A stretch of 64,000 nt of DNA from Drosophila persimilis (GCF_003286085.1 NW_020825317.1:3286001-3350000), one strand, 5' to 3'. Shown: positions 20,017-35,069, numbered from the stretch's first letter. Numbers and translations are program-made. The notes: a model not told the origin generated them from the letters alone.

Positions 20017-22246
20017 CTGCAATCAGAAGATAGGAAAAGAAGCCATAAATAAATCCGAAAATACAAGAGTTTGATCTGTGTCTGCAATTAGATGACAGCC
20101 GGATGCAGTTTAACAAGCACTTCCTTCCAGGAAAAAAGTCCTGCAAACCCCAAACCCCAAATCTCAAACCCAAACCAGAAGCAGAAGCAGTACCAGAACC
20201 AGACTCTCGGCTGACACTTCATTCAACTTGAAAGCAAAAGTTTGTTAGGTGTTTTTTCGGTGTTGTGTGATAGACAACCCCTTCCACACTCCAGTCAGAA
20301 TGAAATGGTGTGGGGGTATGGGCATGGCCCAGCAGCAGCATCGTTAGCCGCAGTTTCCTGTGCATGTTTCCAGCCAGCCCCTTTTTGCCCTTTTTGCCCT
20401 TTTGAACCCTTTCCGCTGCCGCTTTCTCTTGCCTCTCTTTTCTCACTCGCATATTATTTCATACGGCAACAACAACAGGATGAAAAAATCAACAATTTAA
20501 GCAATTTTACAAATATTTTTAGATAATTTTTGTCGCCCTTTCGCCCGTCGAAAGTATGCGAGAAAATACTTTGTGACGCAACGCGGATTTGATTACAGAA
20601 AGTGCGAAGGAGACAGCAAAGGGGGAGGAGTAGAATGGATGACAAAGAGCGTGGGAGCAGAGGGAGCCGCGAGCAGAGGGCTAATTAAAAGCAAAGAAAA
20701 GTTAAGCGAACATTATAGGTGGAAGGAGGAGGAGGCGGTAATCAGAGCACAGCTTAAAGCCAAAAGCCAATTTAAGAGCAAACAATTAGCAGGGACTATA
20801 CACGTACAATATATTAAAATAAAAATGAAGAGACAAAACTCCCTCTGGATAAGAGGAGGATACGACTATCAGGACCTAATACCCATGACTCATTCCCATA
20901 GATCACACGAATTCTGAAGGACTACATTTTCTAAAAGAGATTGAGTGAGTGATCTGCTTTTTTGAACCTCCTGGGAAACTCCTGGGAAATGTAATACAGT
21001 GCGACACGTAAAACCAGTAAAAAAGGGGAATGCAGTAAAGTAGTCGGAGACTGCGCAAAATATTATCCTTAATCTGCGAAAGGATTATTATTAAAATGCA
21101 TTCGAGAATGATCCAATAGTGCAGAATTAAGCAAGACTAGCGTTAAAAAATTTGTAAAAAGTCGGAAAGCATACAAAAAACCATGAAACGGGCCGGCCTT
21201 GAACGAACTGCAAATACAGCGGCTTGTTCACAGTATTTTAAGTCTATACCTTCTCTTAAGATCACCTCCGTCACATACAGAAAATATTGCGTTCCGATGA
21301 GAGCATTAGATATGAAGGTCACCTGTATATTGCTTATCATTTCGGATGAATTCTCAGAAGAATAAATATGATCACGCTTTTGAGGGCACATTGAGCAGGC
21401 ACATTTTGGAATTCAAATGAGGAAACCAGGAACAGCAATCAATAAATGTTACACAATACAAATTCAATTTAAGCTTTAGGGATGTTCTTCGGTGAAAATA
21501 ATCAGAGTTAAATAATGAAAAAACCATACAGAGATGAGGAAATATTTAAAAAGTAACAAAAACATGTTCAATATGGTCGTCTCAGCACAGTTAGTACTTA
21601 GTATGGTCTCTTCATTTAAATTAAGTTGGTATATTTATTATCGTTTCTGAAATCGGATGAACAGATGCACGTTGGCTCTTGGCGGTGAATCGGAAATGCT
21701 GTATTGTTCCATACTTTCCAATGTATCACTGCATTCCATGCGAAACTTTATAAAAATATACATATGTACAAGCTTTAAATTACAGAAGCTTTCTGCAATC
21801 TTTGAGAAACCATTCGGTTACTCTCTGAAATCGCAAGATCCCTAAATTAGAAAAGGGAATCCGTCCCATAATATATAATAATATATATTAAACAGCATAT
21901 CTTATGAAAATAAACATACATCTATAGAGCTTGTAACATTGTCTCTGGCTTTCGTGTAAATGAGTTTGGTTTGATGGGCGTTGAGGATGACTCCTAGGGG
22001 GCTGTGGCTGGGGCCATTGTCCTGCTCTAAATCAACAATTTGTCATCAGCAAAGGCCGTAGACCGACCATGGGCAGGCAATATTTGGGTGGCAGCTACCG
22101 AAACGCCTGTGTGCTGCAGTGCTGCAAACTTTTGGGGCCTCCACACAAATCGCCAAAGTTTTCTTTCTTTCAGCAATTTTCAACACGAAGGCGAGGAATT
22201 TCCGTGGCTACAATTTGACAATTTCATTGCGGACAGGCAAGCGGAT

Positions 22247-22248
<2 letters not shown>

Positions 22249-22278
<30 letters not shown>

Positions 22279-22325
22279 AGACAGAATGACAGAAAGACCG
22301 ACAGACAGACGGACAGACGGACATA
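22249..22325. repeat. (CAGA)n tandem repeat
   Basis: About 75 bp of ACAGACAG-type tetranucleotides with interruptions (GTCAG, AATGACAG, GGACAGACGG). A microsatellite in the trol intron. Confidence 0.85.
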
Positions 22326-23946
22326 CGGGAGGAGTTGAAGGCGCCTCAAGTCAATTTGCAAACAAAGCGAACAACAGGGCAAAGAAAGGGCAATAATATT
22401 TCTGTTATTTTTTGAGTGTTCCGGCTTATTGACATTAAAGATTCAAATAATGGCAGCCCATAGCTTGTTTGGGAGGGGGGCAGAAGGCAGTCCTGTCTGC
22501 AGCAAAAGGATTTCGGTTGCCAAACGGTCCAACTGTGTGGCAGGCAGGTGGCGCGAGACGGGGCTCCAATTATGTATCCAGACGTGTGATCCTAATCCGT
22601 TTGATGCCGAATCCTTGGCCAAACAACAAATTATAATCGGCAAGACGAAGACACAGGGGGAGCAGGGTTATTTTTCCACCTTTTGCTTTCCTTTGATTGA
22701 AAATTGGATGCTCCAGCGGTTGGGGGCATCGGCATCCATCTCATTCGACCCACACCTGATGCTTCATTGATGCCATTCTTCATGGTATATACATATATGT
22801 ACATACATATTTCTTGTATATACAAAACGGCTTTGAATAGTGCTGTCAATAATTAGAAGATATTGGATTCTAACATGAATGCTACGGCTAAATCGAGAGT
22901 CAAGAATTTTAAGACAAAGAATAACCAAAACTAAAGAATGCTTTCTTATATTTATATACTGCCCTCTCCCTTGAAATACCGTACTCTCTTTTCTCGATTC
23001 CATAGATGTGCGAGCTGATATGAGTATCCCATGAGATCCATGCGATATCCATTGAATAAAGATCCATGTTTTACCTTATTCTGATCAAGCTGCGTAAATA
23101 AAAGGACTTCTGTTTACGCTGGTAGGTTCCCTCGGTTTCCGTTCAATCGGAATCCATCTCAAGTCATAAAAAATACTACTCTTTGATTCATGGCGTAACT
23201 GTGGGTACTTTCATTACCAAAGTTCTTTTGTTAAGTACTCTGATTGGGGTCTATTAGTCTGATTACTACGAACCGCCTGTTTCTTTTACAGTCCATGTTC
23301 CCCATTCTTTCAGGGAATTCTTTAATTTTCTTCTCTGCTGAATGCCACTGGCTCCGTCTCTCTGGATTGTGGCACCTTCTTTTTAGTCTTTCTTCGATGG
23401 GTGTCAAATGGAATTTCCTCTATTCGCTTTTCCCTTGAAATGGGATCAGCATGGCATTGCATGGCTTCCGTCTGACCATTTTTTTCTCCTCTGCATTCTC
23501 TGCATCCTCTGCATCCTCTTGCTCTTGAACTTTAAGCCAGGAGCCGTAGCCGGAGTCTGGAGGCGTCCCCCGTCACCCGTCTCCCGTCCTTTCAGTCCTT
23601 AGGAAAATTCCAGCGCGGAAAAAAAGCGCCAGGAAAGGAGAAGACAGAGCGTAAATTCGAGTCGATAATTGATATGCGGGCACATGGAAAACGCAAAAGC
23701 GCCCAACAAGCCAAAAGCCGCAAACAAACAAGTTAAAAGGTGGCACAAGAATCGGGGGCAGATGAGGCTGGATGGCTGGAGTACCGTCAGACAGCATCTG
23801 CCTCGCCTCCCTCTGACCCTCCTGTAATGTGGGGTTAAGCTAAATTTTCACTTTGCGGTGGCATCAAGTGTGCCACAAACCAAACAAGCAAGCAAAAAAC
23901 AAAAATCGTCGGAAAATCCAGTTTGTGGAAGGAGGGGGAGTGGGGC

Positions 23947-23947
<1 letters not shown>

Positions 23948-23985
<38 letters not shown>
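23948..23985. repeat. (CTG)n microsatellite
   Basis: About 12 uninterrupted CTG units followed by imperfect GATGCTGTTGCTGCGG units up to about 24015. Intronic, so the poly-Gln frame on the minus strand is not taken as coding. Confidence 0.9.
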
Positions 23986-23986
<1 letters not shown>

Positions 23987-24989
23987 ATGCTGTTGCTGCG
24001 GCTGCCGCTGCTGCCTCTTGTCGCTTAAGAGCAATTTTCGCGGCAAGCAGATTGATAATAGAAAGTATCTTTGATTTGATTATTGCTCGTTAGCGTCTCA
24101 TCATCGTAGCCATCGAATCATTAACTCGCTTTATGCTTCATGCAAAGTGCACAACACAGCGACGCCCTCCACTCGAAGGCAGGACATTTTTTGGAGGGCA
24201 GATGAGTCTTTGCTTTGTCTAGTTTAAAGCACTCCTTAAAGTCCTTGGAGTCCCTCCCGCAGTGAACGCTCGTTGCTGCTGCCCTGCAAAACTGTTATTG
24301 CCATAACCCCATGACCCCCACCCGCCACCATTCTGGGGCTTTAATTAAGGCTTCGAGTGCTCAGAACTATCAGCGATAAGCCATTCGTTTCATTCGTTTT
24401 ACGTCTATGACTAATCGATTTCCGTTCAACGATTCGACCGGTAGACTAATGGCTGAGGCATATCCTCCTACCGATGAGGATCTTTCCTGCCTCACATGTA
24501 ATGAGTAATTGTCCCAGAAGGAGTGGGGCAGGAAGCCATATTCATGAATCGGATATTAGGCAGACAAGTTTGTCAATTTTCTGAATTATAGCATCTGCAT
24601 AGTGTTCATTTAAGCCCATAGCCACTTTTGGAGGTATTTAAAGGGAATAGTAAATTCATGAGGTATTATACACAAGACATCCTTCAGTTCTTTTATGTTA
24701 TTCATTCTGATGGCCTCTTGGAATGGGTACTTCATCTGTGAATGGTTCTGTCTCTTTCGAGATTGACTCGCATCCTGTCTGCTGCTGCTGCCATCGTTCA
24801 TGATCATGTTCACTTGGTTATTAGCCTTCTCGCCCTGGCCATCCCTGGCCACCCTCCCCAGCTTGATGCATGTCAAGTGGCAGGCGGGAGAGATACTCAC
24901 TGGATGACTGAGACTCCCCGACTCAGATGGATGCCTGGCCTGATTGATAGCTTGATTCCTATTCATATTCATATTCAAATTCATATGCA

Positions 24990-25046
24990 CTCGGCGTTCG
25001 GCGTTTGGCGTTTGGCGTTTGGCGTTCGGCGTTCGGCCTTTTTCGG
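24990..25046. repeat. GGCGTT hexamer repeat
   Basis: About seven GGCGTT or GGCGTTTGGCGTTC-like units in a row, directly after a run of ATTCAT repeats (24958-24985). Confidence 0.8.
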
Positions 25047-27516
25047 CTATGCAAACAGCCAACGTCAAAATGGCAGCTTAACACGAAGCTCATGAATATG
25101 CACACACTCAAAACCTCATTCCACCGCCAATCTACCACTTTGGCTCTCTGCCCCGCCGATCCACAGCTCCCCCTGTGGCGCGTTATTTAATGAGTCATTA
25201 GCCATATAGGGGACTGGTGCTTCTGCTGCTTCTGCTTCTACTGGTGGCAGGGACAACGCAGCGGGGTCGTAAAGGTTGCCCCGAGTGTTTAGTTTTGGTT
25301 GCAGTTTGCTTAGCTCGCGATGCGCACCAGTCACACAGTCACAGAGGGAGGGGGCAGCAAAACCGTGTCAAACACCAGTGACAGTTGTCAGAGCATTGGA
25401 GAATGGGGATGGGCAGATGCACATGCTGCTGCTGCCACTGCCAGTGCTTCTGGTGCTGCTTCTGGTGGTGCTGCTGCAGGGGGCGACAATTATGTGGCGT
25501 CTGCAGTTTTAAGTGCGCCTTTGCATGTGCCTCTGTTTGCTGTAGCTCAAGCAGTGGCAGGCAAGCCTTTTACCTCTTTACCGCCAGTCGAAACACAGCC
25601 CTGCCACCCCTTTATTCCCCTGCTCTCCTCCTCCTTCGTCTTTGCGGTCTTCTTGCTCTTGGTCTTCTTCAATCTAGCCAACATTTCACTTACTCATTTC
25701 AGGCCGTAAACACACAATGAAAATGTCACATAAATAAGAGAAAACCACGAGTGAAAAACTTAGCAGACCGACTAATAAACACCCTTTACTCATGTTTCAA
25801 AATCCCCAAAATCCCTTGAATACCTTTAGACGAGCATCCATGATTTTGGTTTATTCAAAAGAAACTTTTACGTTTGTTAAGACTTTCTGCAGAACGGAAT
25901 GGGTCTTCGAATGATTTCGCAAAAAAACTAGGAAAATTCTGAGGAAAATACCAGAAAAATACTAGAAGAATATAAAAAAAAAAAAACAAAATAATTTTAA
26001 TACATTTTTGTGCAAATTGATGGACCTAGCTTAGTACTTTGCAAGTATTAGCTTATTATTGTGTTATTTTATTGGACTCTACGTAGAATTGGTTTCGTTT
26101 TGGATTAAGGATAGTGAAACCACTAAGAAATACATATGTAGTGTACATGCGTATGTATATATGTAAAGATGTGGCACAAATACCATACAACCCATGGACA
26201 CTTCTTGAGGAATACTGGGTGCCAAAAAATGAGGAGCAGAAAGTCGGATAAATGGCTGAGACATGGCTAATCGAAAGACATGGGCCATATCAGCGACAAC
26301 TTGTTGGCCAAAAAACTCTTTGCGGGAAAAGGCTCCGTGTGTCTCCTCCCCGTGTAGTCTTTCTTCTGCTAAATCGATGAAATTGTTTGACGTTGGCATG
26401 TGTGCCCCTGCCATGCCCCTCGCAACTCTCCGCTGTGGCACTGCCACTGCCACTGCACCTGTCTGCGGGCTAAAGTTTGCCACTGATTTGTCGCATTCCA
26501 TGCGCAATGTGACAAACGTTAATTTTTGTGGCTTGTTTTGCATAAACTTTTGCTTCATTTGGTTTTTTTTATTATTGCTGTAAGACACACTTCAGAGAGG
26601 CAGAGGGACAGAGAGAGGGTGGGTAGAGAGGGGTGAGGGGTGTGCAGCATTTGCGTTGTCATTGCGTGCGTCGTCTTAGTTACTCTGGCAATTTATGGCA
26701 AATTAAATAAATTTATCATTTGTGGCCACAGAAGCGCCGCTGCCACAGCACAGCCGAAGGAAGAAGACACACTGCGCTGGCGGAGTACACGGAGAAGGAG
26801 ACGCACAAATAGGGGCTGGACTTTAGGGACAAGCAAAGGGGAAGGAAAAGGGGGAAACTGTTTTTCTTTTTTAATTTGCAGAAGTTTTCCACAGCCCAAG
26901 AGGGGAGAGAGAAAAGTGCCATTGCGGACTATGGAAATGCTCTTTTTCGGGGAAGCCCAAAAGTATGCAACAAATTATGAAAGACTCCTTGGACGAAAAT
27001 AACTTTATTTTGGATCTTAGAAATCGTAGAAGGATGGTAAGATGGTTTTGAAGGTAAGGAGTTTTCTAAAAATAGCTAAAGATTAATAGAAAAGATACTA
27101 GAGGACTTATAGCCTATCAGCGATCACGAAAAATGTACGAAAATCTATTCATTTTAGGGTTCTCACAGGTTTGCGATCGAAGTCGGAGCCAGGATCAGCT
27201 GGAAATCCTAATCGAATGTTTGAATGCTCGAAATAGAATCCAAAGCAGGAAGGATATGTATCTGTATATGGATATGAATCCAATACCGTTGGAATCCATA
27301 TTCAATTAAGATCACAGATCACAGATTCATAAATGCAATGCATTCAAATGTTTGCTGCCCACTTGTTTGAATCCCCAATCTATACCCAAGGAATTTATGC
27401 CATATGGCAGTTCAAGCCCGCTTCTTATGAACCCAAGCGAACGGAGCACAAAACTCCAACAGGACTAAGTTGTTTCGTCTCTCTCTTTGCTCATTCCTTT
27501 GGCAGGTTGTTGGCGG

Positions 27517-27580
27517 TTGGTGGTTGTAGGTTGTAGGTTGTAGGTTGTAGGTTGTCGGTTGTCGGTTACCGGTTGTCGGT
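27517..27580. repeat. GTTGTAG/GTTGTCG short tandem repeat
   Basis: Repeated 7-bp units: first GGTTGTA, then GGTTGTC, with one ACC interruption. Confidence 0.8.
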
Positions 27581-30500
27581 CTTCCAGTCTGGCTGCCGTT
27601 GCCGCCTCCCGTGGTAGTGGCTCCTCCTCCTTGTCCTCCCGAGTCGTCGTTTGGACAAAGTAAAAGTGTCAGCGCGTGCCAGGCACCAGAGGACTGACTG
27701 AGGACACAGGACCTGGGGACCAGGGAAAAGTCACAGGGAAACCAGCAAACGGAAACTGAAAACCGAAAAGCAAAGCTACCGACGAAAACCAAATTGCGGA
27801 GGCAGAGGCAGAGGCAAAGGCAAAGCCTAGATCCAAAAACGAATCGCAAGTTCTACTTCATTTTGTTTCCCCGTGTTCTGTAGCAAGTTTCTTAAATACT
27901 TTGGCGGTGTTGCATCCTGCAAAGAGAGGGAACGAAACCTCCGCAGCAACCAACAGCAGAAGGGAACAATTAATGAGGCTTGGCCGGTAAATTGGCCATA
28001 CATTTGTATGAACAGCGGCGGTTCTTAACAGCCACAAAGATAGGGAGAGATATCGACGTACATACATATGATCCTTACATGCAAAAAATCCTGAATATCA
28101 GAAGAAGAATCGCCATTATCTGAGATCTGCAAATGAATGGATATGGCGACATGAACACGAATGCATTTGAGGGAATTTCTGGGCCCAAAAAAGCAACGTT
28201 TAAACGAAGAGAAGCGAATGAACCTGAAGTTAATGAGCATTTGTTGAGAGTTCGAGTGACTCGGATAAGTTTTGCTTTACAAAATGATTCATTTCCCATT
28301 GAACATCCATTTATCATTTATTCGAACTCATTTCGTAGGATTTCCGCTGGTTTCTTTCATATTTGTATAAATTAGTTTTGTTCTTTATTCATTCTGTGCT
28401 TATTCATTCTTTTGGACTCAAACTCGAACACTTTGTTCCGGCATTAACAGGCACACTATTCTTTTTTGTCAGTTTATTATTCTTTTTTCTACTGTCCGCA
28501 GCATTTCTACATATACAACATGTCGTATGCGTGATTCCTGTTGGTTTATGAGTTGTTGACTTTGACTGCATTTGGAGTGGCAGTGACAGTGGGATGTGGG
28601 AAGTGGGAGTGCCATTGGATTGGGAGCAGTGGCTGTGGGGATGTTGATGTTGATGTTGGGACTGAATGGCCGAATGAAAATGCATAAAATGCCTCTGTAC
28701 TCGCAAATATTTAATAAAATTTATATATTTAACTTTCAAGTCTTGAAGTGGCTGCCATTTCAGCAGTCGAGTCGTGGTCGTCCGACGGTCGCTATCTTAT
28801 GATATATCGCTGAGCAATTAAATGTTATCGGCCAGCGAGACGTCAAAAACACACAGATACACATGCAGGGATGCACACACACACACACAAACACACATGC
28901 GATAGAGAAAGGAGTAGCCATAAGTAGGGAAATTTCGAGGGGAAAGAGAAAGGGTATGGAGAGGGGGAGGGGAGGGGGAAGGAGAGACACGGTTCAATCC
29001 AAAAATTGTCATTAATCATCGCGAACAGAGCACGCAATGCCAGGCAGAAAGAGACAGACAACCAGACAGACAGAGAGAGATAGAGTAAGGAGGGGAGTGG
29101 GAGTGGGAGTGGGAGAGGGAGAGAGGAGAGAGTAGAGAGGAGAATAGGGGTAAGTGGGTGGGTACCACATAACCATAATAGCAATTTGTGTGTGACCAAA
29201 TATTTGTGTGGAGGCAAACCGCAGAACAATTTCTATGATTGAGGCACGACACGCTTCATCCTTTGCCCACAGCCCGCCCCCTTCAGACACTCTCTGCTCT
29301 CTCTCTGCACGACCCTCTTGAATGTACACCCCTCTCTGTGGATGAAGTTCATTGCCAAATGCCAAAAACATGGCACAACATGTATGTATGTACATATATA
29401 CATACGAGTGCGTATGCAAACGGAGCAACATTTTCCAAAATGATTCATGAATCAGAACACAGCTGATCGATGGAAGGACCATAGAGGCCAACAAATGAAA
29501 ATATTAAGTTATACATACATATGTCGATGGAAATGGAAAGCTGAGAGTGGGAGTGGAGTGGGAGTGCCAGAGAGCCAGAGAGCCAGGCAGCCAGACAGCG
29601 ATGAAGAGGGAGAGATGGGATACGATGGGATGGGGAGATTTGTGCCCAGCTATAAAGAAGCCCTAAACGAATGACGATTCATACAAAATCTATTAGAGTT
29701 AAACTCGAGTACCAGTAGGGAAGAACGCACTGCCAAAAGAGTAGGGAACATAGCGAATCATACTTTCATACATCCCTTATTATCCCTCAAGAGCTCTTAA
29801 CTTTAGGGGCTTTAAGGATGGACACGTTTACTGCACATTCAGTGATCATTTGACATGCATATGTATGCACATTAGGTGCTCATTGTAAGTGTAGAGCTCT
29901 CTGAATAATTGAGCCTTGGCCAAGCATACTCGTTCATCAATTAATACTTACTCGTAGATATCATTGTATGATTCAAATGAGGCACAAAGCAATCAATTGA
30001 TGAATGAGCGAATCAAGGGGCATCCACCAGCGACTGACTCCACTCGCATTGTTCTATCGCTTGTTTTAAATATAATCGATGCTGCAATTGAGTCCCTTCC
30101 TCGTACACATGATTCATTCCGATCGCGTAAGAACAAGAATTCTGAATGCATGATTGCATTGATGCATGAAAAATGAAAAATGAAAAATGTGCTGCTGTGG
30201 GGTCGTATTCAAATTTTGCTTTCGTTTCATTCCATTGGAATGCACTTTCGATTCGATTTGATTCTCAGCTTTTATTGAGCTTCTGATAAGCCAAAACTAC
30301 CAAAACAGGTGATTTTCTGAGATAGGATTCGTTTTCTGTTCACTTGTTTCGAATGGCTCGACATTTTTGCTGTTGAATGAATTGCACATTTAACCATACA
30401 ATTTGTATGGTTTTGATACATCTGTCCCTCTCTGTAGCTGTCTCTATCTGTATCCCTATCCGTATCCCTATCTCTGTCTCTATGTTTATCTTTATCCCAC

Positions 30501-30719
30501 TCTCTCTCACTTTTCCACAATCTTTCCTTAGCGCTCGACTTCTGGTATTTGCATTGACATCATCGGGCAGCAGCTGCATCATCATCATCATCATCATCAT
30601 CATAATCATTATCACGGCATCAGCTGTCAGGCGATGATGTCAAGCTGCCTGTAATAGCAATTACAAATTGTTCAGACATACATTCATACATATGTACACA
30701 TGTGTGTATGTCGTGACAC

Positions 30720-30775
30720 AGTCCCTCCTTCTCCTTCTACTTCTCCTTCTACTTCTCCTTCTACTTCTCCTTTTA
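30720..30775. repeat. CTTCTC/CTTCTA pyrimidine tract
   Basis: A repeat of CTCCTTCTACTT-type units forms a polypyrimidine stretch of about 55 bp. A (CAT)n run lies 120 bp upstream at 30580-30604. Confidence 0.8.
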
Positions 30776-31032
30776 CTGATCTTTTTTCTGGTGCTTGCCG
30801 ACGCCATCGTTTATCGTTTTGGATGCTCGATTAAAATTCTTTCCGTCATTTAGATAACGAACCCCCACCATAGACGGGGCACTGGCGGGTGGACCGGGGT
30901 GGCCTTTTACAGATTTTTGCATTGCTGATAAAATTTCATACAAAAATTATAAGACTCTAAGCGAGTGCATACATAAATATAGAGCTTGTGCTGCTGGCTG
31001 ACGCTGCCTGCCCCCCCCAGTAACCCAGTAAT

Positions 31033-31069
<37 letters not shown>

Positions 31070-34000
31070 ACTGTTGGGTGCAGCCCGCAATTTGAGAGCA
31101 TTGTCGACACGACTAATACCCTGTAATTTGGTCGGGGGAAATTACTCCCATTAAGCAGGTGCGATGACAGACAAGAAATCTTGAAATTGAATGCAAATGG
31201 AGGGCATTCCTCGTGTGTGTGAACGAATAATTCGAGGATGGAGTCGAGTGTGAATGTGAATGATGTGTGAGTGGGGAGTGGGTGGAGTGTAAGAGTGTAA
31301 GAATGGAGAGTGGGGGGAAAGGAGTGCATTTTTTATTTAGACTATTATTTATGATTATGATTTTCGCTCCAATCAATGCTATTTTCCAAGCCACCATTGC
31401 ATATTTACCTTTATCTCTTAAGGTATGTATCTTTGTCTTTGTATACAATGTATCTATGGATCTATCTATCAGTTGATATCCCCGTTCTGTCTTATTCTTT
31501 CGATCTATATAGCTTTCTCTGCATATCTTTTGTCTGTTCATTTATCTTTGTATCTTTTATCATTCTGCTTATCTTCTATCTGGAGCTCTTATAACTTTTA
31601 TCTGCCATATCTTTCGGCGGTTTATTGAAAAGGTACAGATTAAAGGTAACTTTCTCTTCTGCTTTTTGATCCTTTGCTTATTATTTGTGTGTGTTTTCTC
31701 CGCTTGCACATCATTGCTGTTTTATTATCTATATATTTTTATTATTAGAGCTATCATTCAAGGTACTTTTATCGTTGCTATATCTCTTAGTTTTACGGTA
31801 TCTTTTGATCTGCTTCCTGGTTTCAACCATTCTCTCTCTTTCTCTCCATTTGTAAATTTAAATGTGTTTATTTTTCTCTGCCTATCGCTCTATAAATTCC
31901 CTGTATGACCATATTCGATTCCCCATACCTTTTCCACTCCTCCCCTCTCCACCACTACCTGCCCCTTTCAATCTTCACTCTTCACTCTTCACCCTTCTTT
32001 CTTCTTTCTTCGCATAAGCTTTTCTTTTGTTTTTCTTTTTGCAAATTGATTTCCTTTTCGCAATTCAAATGCCGCCGCAGTTTCCCTTTTCGATGGACGC
32101 GATGGATGGATGAATAGTTGGATAGCAGGCCGCTCGTATCTGCTAGATACATTATGCGGTATCTATGACTGTATCTATGGCCGTTTCTGGAGCTGTATCT
32201 GAAGCTGTTGCTGTTGCTGTTGTTGTTGGCTGCATCTGCATTGTGCTCGTAAATTCACTTTTGCTGTTCAAAGTCGGTTTGTCGGCTGTGTCGGTTGTCG
32301 CTGGTCTGCTCGTTGCTGGATGTCGGTTGTCTGTTGTCTGTTGTCGCTGTTTCTGTCGCTGTTTCTGTTGCTGTCGTTGTCATGCAGGTCTGTCAGCGTC
32401 TGGTCTGGCATTTGCATAGAGCGGCAAATAAGTAAAAATAGATAGATATAGAATGACAAGAGCTAGGCGATGGAAACTGAGGCACAAATTAATAAATAAG
32501 ATACATATTGCGCCAGGGCACGTGGTGCAGCTACAGCTACAGCTACAGATACAGATACTGTTGCAATTAACAGCATGCATTGGGAATCAGCGTATCCAGC
32601 AGATACTTCTTCGATCGAAGGCCAAGTGTTTGTCAGCCTGTCAATCGGAGAGAACAGAACACAGATTCGAGAGATCATAGCAGTCGAGGGGCCCAATCAA
32701 ATAATAATTCAAATTGCACTTGCAAGCTGCATAAATTTGCATGTATCTGAGGTCTGGTTGATGCAAAGTGTATCTTTAAGCTACTCATAGCAGCACTGCC
32801 GGGGGCAGTGCAGACTGTTGCTGTCAGCCAAAGAATTAAGTCACGTATTTAATCAGCTAAACACGAAATTTCTATCCTCTCTTTCTGGGGTGCCCATTGT
32901 CAGCGACAATGTTTCGCACACATTTCCCATTTCCACTTCCACTTCCACCTCCACTTCCTTGTGATCCTTATTCCTTTCCCTGAGTCCTGTGTACTGAGTC
33001 CTGACTCTGATGCTGATTCCTATTCCTGATTCCGATTCCTATTCCGTCTGGGGAGTTTTTTCCAGTTTTCACTCTCCATAAATATCAAATCTCATTGCGA
33101 AAAAAGAAAGAAAAAAAAACAACATGCGAAAAGTTTTCCGAACGCAGTTTTCTTGACATTTCGCACGCGCCGCCCGCTCTCAAGCAACAAGCAAATTACG
33201 TGCCCCGCAAAGAGCGGTGGCAGCAACAGAGAGTTGTCGTAAAGGGATGGGAGAGTGTATGCTGGAATGGGGCATGCGGAGTGCCCCCTGGCATTTAGAC
33301 GTTTTGACATTTTTGTTAATGGCATAAGCATCAAATTACATACAAGTCATACTACTACAAGGCAGAATCTATTCGCCCGTCGGCCAGTGAAGGGTTCTCC
33401 CAGATACTCCGTGCACTGCACACGCCGACACATGTGTGTAGACACCACCCAACACAACAGCACAATGCCAGAACAGCCAGAACAAATGAGTGGGGCAGAG
33501 ACTGTGGCAATGCGACTAAGGATTACCCACTAATAACCACCGGGTTCCCACCGGCAATGGGAAAGCATTATAAAGAAATCAAAGTCGTTTACTCATTTTG
33601 GCTGTAGTGAGTACGCATTTGAATGAATCATAGCAGTTGGATAGGATAGGATGAATAGGCGCGAGTCAAACGAGTGCCAGCGGAGCACTCGACAACACTC
33701 CTGTCTATGTGCAGCTAAGGACCAATTGCTATAGTAGCACTTCCACGGTCATTTTCCTACATTTCAAAACCGAATGAGATGTATATTGCAGGCTTGGGGA
33801 TACAACAGATCGGTTTGCTACCCTCGTGCCTGCAGTATAAGTCATACCCTTCCTCTCAGACGCGCTGCTACACGGTATGCCAAAAGAATCTCGGCCAGAA
33901 AAACTTTAATCTGCGAACGGGCAAACGCCAGGCAAAGGCAAACAATCCAAACGGTAAACAAGCAAACGACAAGTGTAATGTCTAGAGTTAACCCTGAAAA

Positions 34001-34719
34001 AAGAGCTGAAAAGAGCGTTGAAAGGAGAGCGGCTGCTGCCTGCTGCTTGCTGCCTGCTGCCTGCTACCTGCTTGCAGTTGGAGAGCCATGTGTGTGTGTG
34101 TGTGTGAGTGCCACACAGTGCTTGCCCAACTGTAAATAGAAAATGCACTTCAAGGCACAGATGCATTGCCTTTGAAAGCTTTTTTTTTAATTGTTCTCGA
34201 AGCCAAGCGCTTACATCAGCGCATGAGCATGCAACTTGCCACACACTCTGCCCCTTTGGCACTCTCCACCCCTCACTCGCTCTCTTTGCAACAATTGTTG
34301 CCTTTAGCATTTATTTATTCAAGAGTCTCAGCAGATCTCATTTCATTTCATTACATTTCACTTGGCGTTTGGCTTTGGCTTTCAGGAAGCGCTTAGAGCA
34401 GGCAACCAGAAAACTTGCTTCCACAAGAGGCAAGGGGGCAAGAAGCAAGGCGCATGCTGTGTGTGTGTGCGTGTGTGTGTGTGTTCTGTGTGTGGCACAT
34501 TGTACTAAAAATAAACATTTCTCAATTCATTCTTCTCTTGCAGCAATTCTGAGCAACAAACAGCCAAAGTCAAAAGCCAAATAAGTAATCCCGGATTGAA
34601 AAGTTCCCAGTGCAAGCACAACGACAATTGGACACCCTATAATGGAGTAGGAGTGCATTCGAATCAGTTCCACATTACGCTAAGCGTAAGGATTGTCTTT
34701 GCTTTCGATTAGCGTTGCT

Positions 34720-35000
34720 TTAAACCTATCGATAGTTATCGACAGTAATCGAAAATTCGAATAAGTTCAAAATATTCCCAAGCAATTGAAGTGCGAGAAT
34801 CGTGATGGCATTCTACACGCTATTAAGGAAAATCAAGGAATGCTTTCGTAGTGCATTTGCTATCGAATCTTATCGATTAGTTATAAATCTATAAAAATCC
34901 AAAATAAATTATGACAAACGATGAATCCTTCGATTGGCGATTGTCAAATCAGGCTAAAAATCAGTTATCGAAAGTTATCAGTTATCAAATCTTGTCAACT
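34720..35000. promoter_or_regulatory. CGATA/ATCGAT-rich intron segment with a perfect DRE word
   Basis: TATCGATA, the DNA-replication-related element (DRE) consensus bound by DREF, occurs once at 34727-34734. At least five further TATCGA, ATCGAA or TTATCGA words follow within 280 bp. CGATA is also the core of BEAF-32 sites (family knowledge). This could be a boundary or promoter element, or merely a decayed simple repeat. Confidence 0.35.
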
Positions 35001-35038
35001 ATCTATCAAACTCAGAGAGTTATTGTCATCACTGAATG

Positions 35039-35069
<31 letters not shown>

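Noticed and set aside
22249..22325. Regular repeats considered as a CRISPR-like array
   Set aside because: A simple CAGA tetranucleotide run without spacers, in an insect intron.
23864..24046. Poly-Gln frame on the minus strand
   Set aside because: A (CTG)n microsatellite in an intron; no splice sites or conserved flank were seen.
25320..25709. Plus-strand frame of 129 codons with an Ala/Gly run and a hydrophobic end
   Set aside because: Low complexity coded by CTG/GCT repeats. No start context, domain or splice evidence; probably chance.
29012..29494. Minus-strand frame of 160 codons
   Set aside because: It is built on (GGGAGT)n and GACAGACAG repeats read in reverse. It has no protein signature.
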